64,000 nt of DNA, from the NCBI GenBank assembly GCA_037127315.1, contig JBBBDQ010000310.1:2117001-2181000 (forward strand), written 5' to 3'. The DNA comes from Ascarosepion bandense. Its lineage: Eukaryota > Mollusca > Cephalopoda > Sepiida > Sepiidae. The position numbers and the translations under genes are program-made. This document shows positions 10,736 through 22,782 of the stretch, piece by piece; positions within the stretch are counted from its first letter, which is position 1, and every line of letters begins with the position of its first letter. The notes below the pieces were generated by a model that saw nothing but the letters and a program-made list of their open reading frames with translations, searched no databases and was not told where the DNA came from.

Positions 10736-12004
10736 TTAAAACTTTTTTTGGAGGTACCAAATTTACACCATTCGTAAAAACCGTTGCTTAACTAAAATAA
10801 CCCAAAACGGAAACCTTAGTCCCCATGGAATAAGAAAAATAAGTCCGTATAAATCTAGAATGCAAATCTAGAAAACAAAGTTAACATAGGTTTAGAAAAC
10901 AGAATTCACGTCGTCGCAGAAAAAATATAAAAAAAAACATGAACATCAATTACAAGACATATGAATCAAGCTCAGAAGAAGACTCATATTTAAACGCAAT
11001 GAAACTCAGATCAAATATTTAATTACAATAACAGCGAAAAAAATATTTGTTATCAGAGATTCTTAAGATTTACATAAAAAAGTCACCAAATAAAAATGAA
11101 AATAAACAGGAGCTAACGAGCTAACGAGCTAACGAGCTAACGAGCTAATATATTACCACTTAAAATCTATAAGAAAAATGTACCCCAGAATATTAAGAAA
11201 AGTATTGACAGATAAGTAAGTGTCAAAACTAAACAAGCTGACATATAGACAGTAAATCGTATCAAAATACCTCAGCATGTTTCGAAAATCCTCAACATCA
11301 ATCATAAAACCTCTGCAATCATTTAAGCCAAATGTGACACAGCGATATTAGGTTTAAGACCTACCATACATATAGATACACATTAGGGTTTGGTAAAAGT
11401 TAACTGTAGATACTAGAGAAAAGACAACAACAAAAACAAACAAAAAACAAAGCACAGACCTTACAAATAAATACCCTGATATATTTCAAAGTATCGGGGA
11501 AACAAACAATACATATTGTTGAAAATGCAACAGCAATGGTCCAAAATAGCAACAAAGTATCTACTTATAAGCATAAAAAATGAAATGAGGAGAGAAGTAA
11601 TCATAAAAACGAATGAACTAAAAGATTGGGTTAATGAATGCATGTAAGAAAAAGAAAAATGGTTAATTACGCATAGGATTAGATTCTGTTGTGGAGTAGT
11701 TTTCGCACTGAAGGTCATAATCGGGCTATGTCGGTTGTTAATCGACTTAACACACCCAAAATGTTAGGAACTTGGTAATCTTTCACTGAAAGCTGACTCC
11801 TTAGTATTCCGCTAACTGCCGACTAATATCAACTGCCTAGTAGTTCTACTGAACTCCAATAGAACTCTAAAGAACTCCTATGAACTTTCCAAGAACTTCT
11901 CAAGAACTTCCCCACTGTTAACTCTTATTAATATAGGAGGTAGAGTCCATTATCTGAGGTATAGGTGTGTTTCCCCATAACAGACTCAAGACCGTTAAAC
12001 AGAT
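10736..12004. other. AT-rich stretch with an 8-bp tandem repeat
   Basis: No gene is recognised. AGCTAACG is repeated four and a half times at 11,111-11,148. A run of AGAACTCC-like words lies at 11,850-11,905. Part of this interval may be decayed gag, protease or LTR sequence of the Gypsy relic that follows, but I cannot show that. Confidence 0.4.
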
Positions 12005-13920
12005 GTATTAAGTGAACAAAACTCTAAGCTTTGAAAAAATTTCTCATAAACTAGCTGGTGCTAAATATTTTACAAAGATGAAAAATGTGGATGCTGGGTA
12101 ATACATCAAGTCTGCCTAAATGTTTTAATACACCTTTTCGTAGTTACAGATTCTTAAAGGTGTCTCTTGGTTTTAAGGTGTCTCAGTATATATATATACC
12201 AACAAAAATAGACCAAATACTAGAAGGAATCATTGAAATATTTAATAATATCTACCTATATGATTAAACAATTGACAAGAAAACGAGAAAAACAATGGAT
12301 AAAGCCAGAAGATACGGTTTAGTTTTTAACAAAGACAAATGCAAAGTAAGATAGAAACAAATAAAATTTTATGGTCATATTTAGGATAAGAACGGCTTTC
12401 CCCTAGATACAGAAAAATGCGACGAAATCAAATCAAAGCTCATACCTACAAATCGAGAGGAACTTCACCAATCTCTCGGTATGATTCAATACCGAGGCCC
12501 AACTGAGATCACTATTCAAGAAAGATATCGAATATCAATATTAATACGATATCGAATATCAGTGTTAACACGATTAAGCTTTTCAGAAATGGAAAAGAAT
12601 GTATTCATGAAAACCTCTGCCTTGCTTAATTTAAACCTAATGCAAAGACAGTGATTCAAATATATTCAAGCACGTTAGGCTTAGGTGCAACATTAATCAA
12701 TGGTGAGAAAATTGTTCCTTTTGCTAGCATGACGCTCAAATCATATACAATCCAGGCAAAAAATGAGAACTCCAGTTTATCTAATAAGAGCAAAACCAAC
12801 ACAAGGCAAATAAATTGAACTAGATCTTACAATAAATAATGTTTATATATCGTTGCAGAAGCAAATAGATTTGCAAGAAGCTACAGAAGTGATAATAAAT
12901 GAATGACCAGAGTGCGTGAAAGATGTACCGAAACTTATAAGAAAGTACTGGTCATTGAAAGAATGTCTATCAGTGCAAGAGAACTTGGTGACTAAAGTTG
13001 AATGTATAGTCATACCAAGAAGTATGCAAAACAGTGTTCATCATATTTCATTATACACATCAAAGAATTGAAAAACGTCAACTCAAAGCAAGAAATATTA
13101 TTTATTTATTCAAAGATATTGAAATGCTAGTAAGATTTTGTGAGATATGCACTGAACATCAAAAGAAAACACTAAAAAAACAATAATAATTAAGGAACAC
13201 CGAACATGATCATTTCAATACATTTGAAATACTTTGACTTCAATGGCCAACAATACTTGTTGCTGACCAATGCAACTATTTATCAAGACGATGAAGAATG
13301 TCATGAGCTCAAACTGCATTGAATACTTCAAAGCAATTTTTTCTGTTCATGGTATCCCAGAACGCGTTTATACAGACAAACTCAGTTTTGTGTGAAATGA
13401 ATGATATATATTCCCATTGAGTGGAAAGTACATTAGTTATATCAACCCCAAGAAACAGCATCAATCCTAAAATAGAAACGCAAAAGACCTCCGTGGATTG
13501 GTTATATACAATAAAGTGTGTGTACTTCACAAAATAGCACGTAGAAATAAGCACCAGTTGTAGATAAACTACGTGGTTTTGTGCATTTATCGTCAAAATG
13601 CACAACTTAAACGCAACAGACGACACTTAGAGAAACCATCCAGCACAGAGACGAGATATTTTCAGTTTGACAGCTGAAGAGATCGGGAAAATGATTTAAC
13701 ACTGACACATGTGAGCGTTGATTCTACAGCAAATATTAATATCCCAACTACTAAAGCTCAGTATTTACAGACACAGACTAACCAAATACTAAACCAAACA
13801 CTGACACCATCAAACCGCCCGATAAGAACAAGAACGCCCCCAGGACAAAAAAAAAAGGAAAAAAAAATTATTAGTATAAATACATTTTTTATGCCCAGTA
13901 AAGAAGAAAATAGACAATAA
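12005..13920 (+). pseudogene. Gypsy-type LTR retrotransposon pol relic
   Basis: The degraded reading is KLAGAKYFTKMKNVDAG, CFNTPFRSYRFLKVSLGFK, KIDQILEGIIEIFNNIYLYD (the catalytic DD position reads NN), KARRYGLVFNKDKCKV, TNREELHQSLGMIQY, then RNase H-like LGLGATLINGEKIVPFASM. Integrase-region words follow (YFDFNGQQYLLL, then an FCSWYP-RTRLY block resembling GIPERVYTD). The C-terminal part at 13,711-13,920 (QTLTPSNRPIRTRTPPGQ) resembles the end of Gypsy Pol. Stops and frameshifts occur throughout. No LTRs were delimited. A 24-bp duplication lies near 12,520-12,570. Confidence 0.78.
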
Positions 13921-14191
13921 GTTTATTTTCAAACACAATGATTATAATTTCAAAACGTTTTATTTTCTAAATAAATCTAATTATGACTTTGAGCTTATAA
14001 ATTATCGTCGTTCTATTTTTTTATAACAAGGATGCAAGAAAAACTCTGTAGTATTCATGAGTTCTGTCCCTTGGATATATTGAAAAAAAAAATCAAAATG
14101 GCAAAATAAAGTATATAGCCGCACCGCGTTTCTGACTCAATATTATGAAAGTAAATACGAAATACCAGAGACATATGGCAAATCAGTCTTA

Positions 14192-14545
14192 TGGAGATGT
14201 GCGTTGTGGTGCAGTAAATACCTTTTCGGAAAGAGAAATCAAAGTGCAGAGTTCGAATTCCAGTTGCATTCACATACGCGCAAATACCTTTGGGAAAGGC
14301 ATGAACCCGTCATTTCTTTTTCCTACTATGGGTTAATTAGCAGGACAAATTTAGTTCTTGGTTGGCAACCAGTCTACCACCGAAATTAATGACTACCTAC
14401 TGTGGGGAAATCTTCAGCCCAGTCATTCATGTATCGTAAGAAACATGATCGTCCAAGCATGTATCACGTATGCCACTCGAATGAATCTTACTGTACTTGA
14501 CACACCATACCCAATGCAAAAGAATAGCCGGTTCACAGAAATATA
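14192..14545 (+). mobile_element. tRNA-derived SINE, family S1, copy 1
   Basis: The unit starts GGAGATGTGCGTTGTGGTGC, with an A-box-like TGTGGTGCAGTAAATACC and a B-box GAGTTCGAATTCCAG. The body contains GGGAAAGGCATGAACCC, CTATGGGTTAAT and TTGGCAACCAGTCTACCACC. The same body occurs at 28.4, 35.8, 36.1 and 46.7 kb. Short ORFs across it are incidental. Confidence 0.8.
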
Positions 14546-14744
14546 TTTTTGTTAAAAACGATTATTTAAAATTAATTTTATATTTTCAAAACTTCATATT
14601 TTTTAAGTTCATTGATCTTTTTCCAATATATTTTGTTTTTAAATAAACATTCTTAAGTAAAATACAAATTTTATATTTCTTTCTGAGGACCCATTAATTT
14701 TTCGAATTGGTTGGGGTGTGTCAAGTGAAGTAAAATTTTACACG

Positions 14745-15245
14745 TTTTGCCTCATCTAATGAACTGTTTCGGTACGATCTTCTATTGTACAACTTATATA
14801 ATATATTATGGCAGATTTACTTGAGAGTAAAAGAAAAAATGTAAATTTTAAGTAATTGTAGAACTTTTATTAAAAATCATTAGCATCCCAATAATAACCA
14901 GAATAAAGATATTGTCATAGATTAAATTCTTAAATTTAACATAATACACATTGTCAAACTTTATTACGCAAGTTTTCTGTTTTTAGAATAAAATTAACTC
15001 TTTATTAAAGTATGTAAAATATTACTTTTTAAAGTAGTCAATCTGCATAATCAGATGTGTGAATGAACGGGTCATGGTTTAAATAACTTGTATTTGGAAA
15101 AATAAATATATCGAAAAAAAATTCAATGCAATATTCACTCGCAAAATAAAAAAGAATTATTCTTACAATCCAAACATATGTTTCGGCTTTAAATAACCCT
15201 CAGATGGTTGATAAGCCGTCAGAAACAAACTAAACAAAACAAAAT
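14745..15245 (-). repeat. Dispersed repeat family G, copy 2
   Basis: This is the reverse-complement counterpart of 8465-9090, ending on the left near GTACCGAAACAGTTC (minus strand). Differences are scattered, consistent with an old repeat. Confidence 0.65.
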
Positions 15246-15329
15246 ATTTTATTGATTTTATTTTTTATCAGCCAGTATATACGTGAACAGGTTAAACTTT
15301 CAGTAATATTGTGTTATTGATATCTTACC

Positions 15330-15334
15330 GTCTG

Positions 15335-15388
<54 letters not shown>

Positions 15389-15915
15389 GTAGCTATCTTT
15401 TTCTAGCCATTCAGTAACTTCCATCTTGGCATTGCGTTCAAACCAAGGTGAAAAGATTTCGAACAGGGATTTTGAAGATTAGCAGTCAGCAAAATTGTTA
15501 CATTACATATTTTTTTGTTTAGACGTCACTATTTTTTTGTATTTGTATAAGTTTGCAATATTTTTATGGTCTCCCCATTGATTCATCCTTCTCTTTTTCT
15601 TCATCTTAGCAGAAAATTACTAAGTACCGATCAACTTGTGTATCTTTTTTACATTGATGAAACGAGAATGTATTTTTAAATATGTGGTAACTGTATAAAT
15701 ATTCGCCATGATATAGGACGTAAAGCGGGCATTTATTATGAGCCATCCAAATTAGTCTGCTTCCTGCATATTACCGAAGACATCAGGTCGTGTCTCTGAC
15801 CTTACCAAACATCGTGCAATAACCTAGGAGACAGATCTCTGTGCGCGAGGCTTCAATTACTGAATATCAAGAAACGCCATACACCGGAAGTTCTGCTGCT
15901 TTGATAATAGACCAC
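15330..15915 (-). repeat. Repeat family F, copy 2 (uninterrupted) with (ATT)n tail
   Basis: This matches 2915-3192 plus 5173-5473 on the opposite strand but lacks the E insertion. At the corresponding point (about 15,638-15,650, minus strand GATACACAAGTTGATCGG) the sequence runs straight through. The (ATT)n run at 15,337-15,389 is the tail end. Confidence 0.7.
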
Positions 15916-17870
15916 ACACATGGCCTTATTCAATTTCTTTCGAGGCATCAGTGGAAAAAAAAGTTATTTCTTTCATCATTAGTGTTGAACACTGGAATTC
16001 TGCAGTAGACAAATTTTGTCGAGGCTTTGATGAAATAAGAAATCTCAGCCGTTAAGCTTCAAAGGAAACTCATCCGAGTTTTAGTTTGAGGCTATTTTCT
16101 AAGAAGCATTCATTTTATTACCATCTGCTATTCAGTTCTTAAATTGCAGTGGCAAAATAACGCGTTTTAGCCGATGCCTATCCGCCTGTCTATTTCAGAA
16201 GAGATTATTCTGTTTCCTTATGCGATTCGTGATCTCAGTGTTTCTTGATTTACTCTCTTCCAATTCTATATTTATTCTTTTCTTTACGACTTTTTCTCTC
16301 TTCCTCCGTAATTTCCTCCAACTTTCGTTCATTTTAGATATTTTCCCTTTTATTTTCATTCTACTTTTCGGAACAAATATTCTTGAATGATTTTTTCCTT
16401 GCATTTATTTTTTGTAGCTTTTCTTTCTCTTTCTTTAGTGCCATCTTCTGATTTAGCCATTTTTTTTTTACAACTTTGTATGACTTTTCTAACATTATCT
16501 TTCTGTATTATGTTATTTTTCTTTTCCTTTTAGTTCCTGCAATAAAGATTTTTTTTCTTTTCGTCCGCCCCGAATACGCTGGAACCATAAACAAATATAC
16601 ACTTTACTTAAAACTAAATGAAGCATCTACATTTTGTACTTCTCAGCCTAAAGAAATATCTCTTTGTTTTTTCAAGAAGCTTTTACTGATAAGATTAATG
16701 ATTTCAGTTAAAATAAAGCGACTCGTTTGTTATTTGTGGCATGTTTTGCAGACGTGGTAAACAACATCAACAAAAACAATTCAATCGACATTTAACCAAT
16801 TTCCAAACGTCATATCTCGTAAACTAATCAAGATGTTTTCTGAAGTTTTGTTGCTAAAAAAGACAATCTCATGCTGAAGTATGAGATTATCTTTTTTTTT
16901 ATAGCCAAGTAGATTTCGATAAGAAATATTTTTAAAATTATAACGATTGTTGAAATTAATTAAAAAAAATTAAAACTTCAAATTAAAATATCATCGTAAG
17001 TGTTTCATTTATCAGCATGAGTAAAATATTATTCGAATGTTTTCAATATCCAAACTCGGAGTATCAGATTGAAGGGAACACAGCAGACGAAGAGAATTAA
17101 CTTGCTTACAACGACTAGTCTAAAGTAATTTTATGTGAATTGAGAATTTATCTACATAATCATTGAGATTTGAGATACAATGTCACATAACATATTTTTA
17201 ATGTGAGCATTCGTCAAAAACGTTTATGACATCTTGATGTTTATCGCAAACATCACCGAATGTCTAGAATTACTTTTTCAGAGGGAAATTATATTTCTGT
17301 GGGAGAACCACATAAACAAAATTAGTATTATGAATATTTGTTTGAAGAAATTATCAAACAAACAAAAATACCGAAATATCAGCTAAATAAACATTTTATT
17401 TATTTGTTAATCAAATATTGATTGCATCCGCAGTCTTGAAATTTCTTCTGTTTCGCTCTCATACATGTACACACGTATATCTGTATATATGAATAAACAG
17501 ATGTGTACAAACAAAAAAGCACATACATACTCATCTACTGTCGACTGAAATGCATTTCTATCGCTATCGAACTCATTTCGAGTGAGTTCAATTTTAAGGA
17601 GGTATTTTTGTCTTGGATTTATTTTCCTTCATTAGAATATTGCGCGTCCCAGTTTTTCTAATAGGGCAATTGGACTTGTTAGGAAATAAGTATTCTACTT
17701 TTTGTTGCTTGCTTACGATTGATCATCACGTGTTACTTGTGGGTAATCAAATAATACTTGCCTTTCGTTTTGAAAATCTTCCCAATTTTCCGAAAGCTAT
17801 AGATAATTTCCATCAATCTTACAAATGTGTGAAATTTTCAAACATGTTTCTGAATTATTATGATTTAACG

Positions 17871-17871
<1 letters not shown>
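15916..17871. other. AT-rich stretch without recognised features
   Basis: No repeat family or coding region was identified. 16,250-16,570 is pyrimidine-rich. A short lysine/arginine-rich minus-strand ORF at 16,195-16,404 has no recognisable family and is not called. Confidence 0.4.

Positions 17872-17954
<83 letters not shown>
17872..17954. repeat. (CA)n-(TA)n compound microsatellite
   Basis: (CA)30 at about 17,872-17,931 passes directly into (TA)n to 17,954. Confidence 0.95.
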
Positions 17955-18077
17955 AGAAATTTTCAATTTTTAATCAGATCTACATAGTTATAAACATTGG
18001 GGATAACCTGTCTGAAGTTCATGTTTTGTCGTGTTTTTGTTCAAATACAGTTAAATAATTTTAACAGTCTCTTTCTG

Positions 18078-18080
<3 letters not shown>

Positions 18081-18120
<40 letters not shown>
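18081..18120. repeat. (AT)20 microsatellite
   Basis: Perfect AT run adjoining the 3' end of an RTE relic on the minus strand. Confidence 0.95.
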
Positions 18121-18123
<3 letters not shown>

Positions 18124-18127
18124 ATGT

Positions 18128-18722
18128 GAGTGTCAAATTTTCCTTGACTTCTTTCTTGAATCTGTGCCTCTTTCTCATGTTAATTATAAGTGCCCGTTTT
18201 GATTCAATTTTCTTCAAATCTTCGTAGTTGCTTACGGGTTCATTTCATGGTATTCTCAGCATCCTTCTGTAGAAACGAAATTTTGTTGCCTCAAATTTCT
18301 TCTTCTGTCAGAAGATTGTCCAAGACTCATTGCAATATAAGAGGAATAGTATTACATGACAATTCAGTTCTTTTTACTTTGTTTCTAATGAAATATTCCA
18401 TAATATTTTGCTTAACTTTTGGAAAGCATCTTTCATTATCCCAATGCACCGTCGGATTTCAGTGTCGCCCTGTCCCGCCCTGTGTTTAAACAATTCCTAG
18501 ATATTTAAATTTTTGTATTTGTTTAATTTTGATACGTCTAATTTATAATTCGCATGTTGATCTGTTATTGCTTTTATTTTTGCTGACCTCTATACATACT
18601 GTTTATTTAAAGTTGATGGTTAGTCCTTTCCTCTTACTTTTCTTTACTACCTTATGTAAAAATTCCTACAGTTTTTTTTATGTGTCTGCTATCAATAGTG
18701 TTTCATCTGCATTTTTTAAATC
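18128..18722 (-). pseudogene. RTE-clade LINE relic, copy 2
   Basis: Minus-strand reading gives ADETLLIADT (degraded YADDTVLIAD), KRKGLTINFK, NESWTIF, KFRFYRRMLRIP, and RALIINMRKRHR. Frames change repeatedly. It is more diverged than copies 5 and 6. It starts directly next to the CR1-like copy b, which ends at 18,727. Confidence 0.75.
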
Positions 18723-18726
18723 CTTT

Positions 18727-19570
18727 CACTCCAAGTAAGGCAATAAAGCCACTGAAACGCAATCGGGGGAGGGTATAGAGTAGACAGAATATTAGGAAAA
18801 CGCTTTTAAGGAGCGAGAACAATAAAAGAACAAGAATTAAGAAGACAGAAGATAACAATTGACATTGTGCTCACATTTTTGAAGATCAAATTTAAACTGA
18901 AAGTAAAAAGACGGAAGAAGGTTTAACAAGCGAGAAGTGCGAGAAAAGGAACTGTTACAATAGAACTTATGGTTATACCTCGCTATTTCAAATGCAAAAT
19001 AATGAAACCTTGCTGTCAAACTAGAACTGCGCTTAAATTCATCAAGTATAGCTACTACAGAGGACAGCTCATCAGAACAATTATTATGAACTTATTTACA
19101 GAAAAGGTAGGAAAATGACTTAAGTCAATATGCCAAGCCAGAACCAGTAACATTGCAAGTTCTTTGATTTTATCAAGACTCCTTTAATACATAGGAGAAG
19201 CACCACCAGAGATGGCAGCAATATTCAATGTACAAACGAATATTAGACTTATGAATGTGTAAAATAGATTCTAGCGGTAAGCATTGTCTACCACGACGCA
19301 AGTGAACTAACTTTCTTAGCAGCAGACTTAGTAATTGATTCAATATAATTTGTCCACTTCATGTCAGCGGTAAACGTTAGCCCAAGAAAGTGCAACGATT
19401 CACTCCCTTGGAGGTTAGCATCACCCAATTCAGATGGAAGACGGAATGGGTTCCCTAAGGAGATTAATAGAGAGCAGTTAAATCTCTTTTTGTTGTTCCA
19501 TTTTCTGTAGTCAATTTCATCTTTAATCAAACGTAATTTAATTTTTGTTGTTCCTTTACTACATTGCCTT
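18727..19570 (-). pseudogene. CR1/Jockey-like LINE relic, copy b
   Basis: On the minus strand from 19,560: NNKKRFNCSLLISLGNPF, ELGDANLQGSESLHFLGLTF, TADMKWTNYIESITKSAAKK (19,300-19,480), then a degraded C-terminal part including FYCNSSFSRTSRLLNLLPS (18,900-19,000). Next comes the family 3' signature in decayed form (18,727-18,762, CAGTGGCTTTATTGCCTTAC on the minus strand). It is 5' truncated next to family E copy B. Confidence 0.8.
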
Positions 19571-19575
19571 TTATA

Positions 19576-19737
19576 GGTATCTCCACTCATTTTCGATACC
19601 TAAATTTAAATTGAATTTTTAAAAATAAAACATATTTCTAAAAGATTTAATTTTAGCTTTAATTGAAATCCAAGAGATTAAATTTAATAATTCCAGTTAG
19701 CTAAATACTCTGGTGCATTTCAAACTGAAATTATATT
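19576..19737 (+). mobile_element. Family E TIR element copy B, left end
   Basis: TA at 19,574-19,575 precedes GGTATCTCCACTCATTTTCG, homologous to the reverse complement of the right end of copy A (about 5020-5165). The match stops abruptly at 19,737/19,738, where an RTE fragment begins. The continuation of this element is found inverted at 20,640-21,237. Confidence 0.75.
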
Positions 19738-20444
19738 GAAGGTAGCAAAAGAAAGTGAGAAGAAAGAACTGAGCATAAACTTAAAGAAAACGGAATGTAT
19801 GGTCATCAGCAAAAAGCGTAGCCAAATATTCCAACTACAATTCGGAGAAACTAAAATAAAACAAGTAAAAGAAATCAAGTACCTGGAAAGTATTTTGACA
19901 GAGGATGGCAAGTTTTACATGGAAATCCAAAGACTCATTGACATGACCAAAGACGCATTTCAGAAGCTAACCAGAGTATTGAAACACAGGAAAATCTCAT
20001 TGCAAACAAAGAAAAGGGTGCTGGATTGCTATGTGGTATCTGTCCGTCTGTATGGAAGTGAATGCTGGACGACCTCATCAAGGATGAAGGAGAGGCTTGA
20101 GGCAGCAGAAATGTGGTTTTACAAAAGGATGCTGAGGATACCAGGGATGGAGCACATGTGCAACGATGGGTGTTGAAAAGGATTTCAAACGAGATGAAAA
20201 CTCATACTAAATATCAGGAAGAGACAAATGAGGAAGGAGGACCTGTAGTACTTAATACCCACAGGTCGGGTAAAGGGAAGGAAAACAGAGGAAACAGCGC
20301 GAGACGCACTTGTTCGGTCTGAGCAAATCGATTGCGGAGCAGGGCTTGAAAGAGATTCCAAGAAAAAAATATTGAAAGCGACAAGAGGTAGAGGCAAGTA
20401 GAAATCCATGATCGCTTACGTCCTGAAAGGACACGATACATGAA
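19738..20444 (+). pseudogene. RTE-clade LINE, copy 3, 3' part (inverted relative to its 5' part)
   Basis: The reading is KVAKESEKKELSINLKKTEC, FGETKIKQVKEIKYLESILT, YGSECWTTSSRMKERLEAAE, MWFYKRMLRIPGMEHMCNDG. After a frameshift it continues to the C-terminal VLKGHDT-stop, followed by GAAGAAAAAGG. It begins exactly where the minus-strand RTE piece at 21,238 breaks off (KMQEQ), so the two are halves of one element separated by an inversion. Confidence 0.88.
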
Positions 20445-20639
20445 GAAAAAGGTACGTGATATATATCACTAAAAGGTCACGAGTTTCAAAGGTTGCGCTC
20501 CTTACGGGAAAAAATTATAAACATTTTCGTCAGGGTACAATGTTTTCATCTCGCTTCCGTGTTTCCTGTGCTCTACGTTTCTATATTCAACGGGCTTTGC
20601 AAATCATCACTTCAAAATTTAAATTTTTATATTTTAATT
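20445..20639. other. Unassigned 195-bp segment inside the inverted block
   Basis: It is moderately GC-richer than its surroundings and not matched elsewhere in the window. It lies between the RTE 3' tail and family E sequence, so it was probably the E-side flank of the RTE insertion. Confidence 0.4.
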
Positions 20640-21237
20640 CCTAGTTTCATAATTTTTTAAACAAAAAAACAGTAATTGTGAAATTCACAATTTGTGGAGG
20701 TACATAAAATGAATATGAAAAATGAATATTAAAAATAAAATTAATAAATGCCTTAAAAATTTAATAAATTATTGAGATACGTCTGTCATTATATAATTAC
20801 ATTCTGTTATTAAATTGTAAAATTATTTTAAAAGAATGTTTTGTGTTATTTTTATTTTTATTTTCAGATATTCAAACGTAAGCTAAACTAACTAAAATTC
20901 TATAAAATATTAGATAATTGCTGAAAATATTGTGTTAAATTTTTATTTTACTAGTTAAAAACCAAAAAACGAAGCGTATGATTAAGCTCACATAAAATTA
21001 TGCCAAATTTGCCTTCCATACTTCGCCTTTTTGACGGCTTCTGTCTGTCATATAAATTATCGTCTCTGATAACACTATGATAGACCTATGATAAGGCTAC
21101 CATAATTAAGAAACACTTTTATAGTACATTTCAAGCAGCAAGCAAGTAATACTTGTTTCAAATTAGATTAAGATAACTTGAATAAAATAATGTTTCGACG
21201 AGGTATATTTCATTTTTGCAAATTTTTAAAAACCGAG
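20640..21237 (-). mobile_element. Family E copy B, middle part, inverted
   Basis: This aligns in the same direction as copy A (about 4260-4920), so it is opposite to the left end at 19,576. Landmarks are AAAATATTRTGTTAAATTTT, GGCTACC, and TACTTGTTT-AAATYAGAT. Re-inverting 19,738-21,237 would make it collinear with 19,576-19,737. Confidence 0.7.
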
Positions 21238-22323
21238 AATTGTTCCTGCATTTTCCTTGCCGTGTCTACTATCAGCACCGTGTCATCCGCGTATCTGATA
21301 TTGTTGAGATTGTGGCCGCCAATCCTAGCAAGGTTTTTATTTCTCTCATAATTGCTTCGCTGTACAGGTTGAAAATTTCCGGTGAGAAAAAACATCCTTG
21401 TCTTACGCCCCTTTCTATTTTCGCATACCTGCTGAGTTCACTTCCTGTCCGTACACAAGCGGTTTGCAGCCAATATTCTTGATTATCCTAACGTCTTTTC
21501 CGAAAATGCCGAAGTTGTCGAGCATTTTTATCAAGTCCTTGTGTTGTACATTGTCGAACGTCTTTGCGTAGTCTATGAAGCACAGATAAAGGTCTTTCTG
21601 CATTTGTATTGCTCGTTCAGATAGCATTCTGAGCATGATTATCGCATTCCTCGTTCCGGTATCTTTAACGAATCCACATTGTTCTTGTCCTATCCTCTGG
21701 GCCGATTTTGCTGCGCGCTCTGTTCATCAGAATCCGGATGATGAGTTTTGTTATGTGGCTCATTAAACTGATTGTTCGATGGAGCTCAAATTCGTTTGCA
21801 TCTGCTTAGATCCTCCGGTATATTGCTGCTGTTGCAGATTTTGTTTATTATTTCTGTTAGTCTGTCTACGCCAAAGCCTTATAGGCACATCAACATCTCT
21901 ATTACAATCCCGTCTGGTTCTGCTGCTTTGTTTCTTTTCAATTTGGCCGTTGCCGATTTCACTTCGGTTTTTAATAGTTCTGGTCCATTCGTATTTTTGT
22001 TAATTGCTCTCTCTTGTCGTGGAAGAGATCTCCGATATACTCGCCCAATCTCTAAAGTTTTTTTCTTTTTCTAATATTAGTGTGCCATTCTTTGATTTTA
22101 TACATTCTTTGATTTTATTATATGCTGAGCATATTCCTTGCCCTGTTAGTACTTTTATTTTTTATGCATGTCTCTATTATTTGTTGTGCTCAGTCTCTCT
22201 ACTTCAGTCCATCTATCGTTGAGTCATATTTCTTTATCCTGTCTACATTTGCTCTGTATTTCGTTATGTAGTCTCTTGTATTCCGTTCCATATCTTGGCA
22301 TCTTTTTCTGTCTCCTTTGCATC
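21238..22323 (-). pseudogene. RTE-clade LINE, copy 3, RT part
   Basis: Minus strand from 22,320 leftwards: MQRRQKKMPRYGTEYKRL-like linker, then degraded NKAAEPDGIVIEMLM-type sequence, FIDYAKTFDNVQHKDL, NFGIFGKDVRIIKNIG, NNIRYADDTVLIVDT (catalytic YADD intact at 21,282-21,293), and a sudden end at KMQEQ. The upstream endonuclease part continues at 22,783-23,855 after a CR1-like insertion. A 73-codon open stretch (21,415-21,636) shows only moderate decay. Confidence 0.88.
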
Positions 22324-22781
22324 ACGTCTATTGAACAGGTGAAGAGGCTCATCCCTTGTTTCCTGTTTAGGATGTGGTTCCCGGCTTTCTCTTTTCCAAT
22401 CTTTTCACTCTTTTATTTATTTATTTTTTCTTCAATTGGAGTAGATAGACTAACCTATCGCTCGGTTCACACTCCACCCACGTCTATTGAACAGGTGAAG
22501 AGGCTCATCCCTTGTTCCCTGTTTAGGATGTGGTTCCCGGCTTTCTCTTTTCCAATCTTTTCACTCTTTTATTTATTGTTTTTTCTTCAATTGGAGTAGA
22601 TAGACTAATCTATCTCCCGGTTCACACTCCACCCACGCCTATTGAACAGGTGAAGAGGCTCATCCCTTGTTTCCTGTTTAGGATGTGGTTTCCGGTTTTC
22701 TCTTTTCCAGTCTTTTCACTCTTACGTAGCCCCCTGCGCATCAGTGGCGTTTTCGCCTTGCTTGGAGTGATATGATAAAAA
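22324..22781 (+). mobile_element. CR1-like 3' UTR fragment, copy c, with three tandem units
   Basis: A unit of about 155 bp beginning ACGTCTATTGAACAGGTGAA occurs at 22,324, 22,480 and 22,635. The fragment ends with the family signature CATCAGTGGCGTTTTCGCC and TGATATGATAAAAA. It interrupts the RTE coding sequence between EWIIEETLN and MQRRQ. No CR1 coding sequence is present, consistent with strong 5' truncation. Confidence 0.85.
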
Positions 22782-22782
22782 G

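Noticed and set aside
13309..13626. 105-codon minus-strand ORF
   Set aside because: It lies antisense to the Gypsy pol relic and has no independent support.
16195..16404. Lysine/arginine-rich minus-strand ORF
   Set aside because: Composition reflects a T-rich plus strand. No family or splice context is recognisable.
17613..17987. 124-codon plus-strand ORF ending in a THTH repeat
   Set aside because: The C-terminal third is microsatellite, and the rest shows no recognisable domain.
21772..22222. Plus-strand ORFs of about 70-100 codons
   Set aside because: They are antisense shadows of the RTE copy 3 reverse transcriptase.
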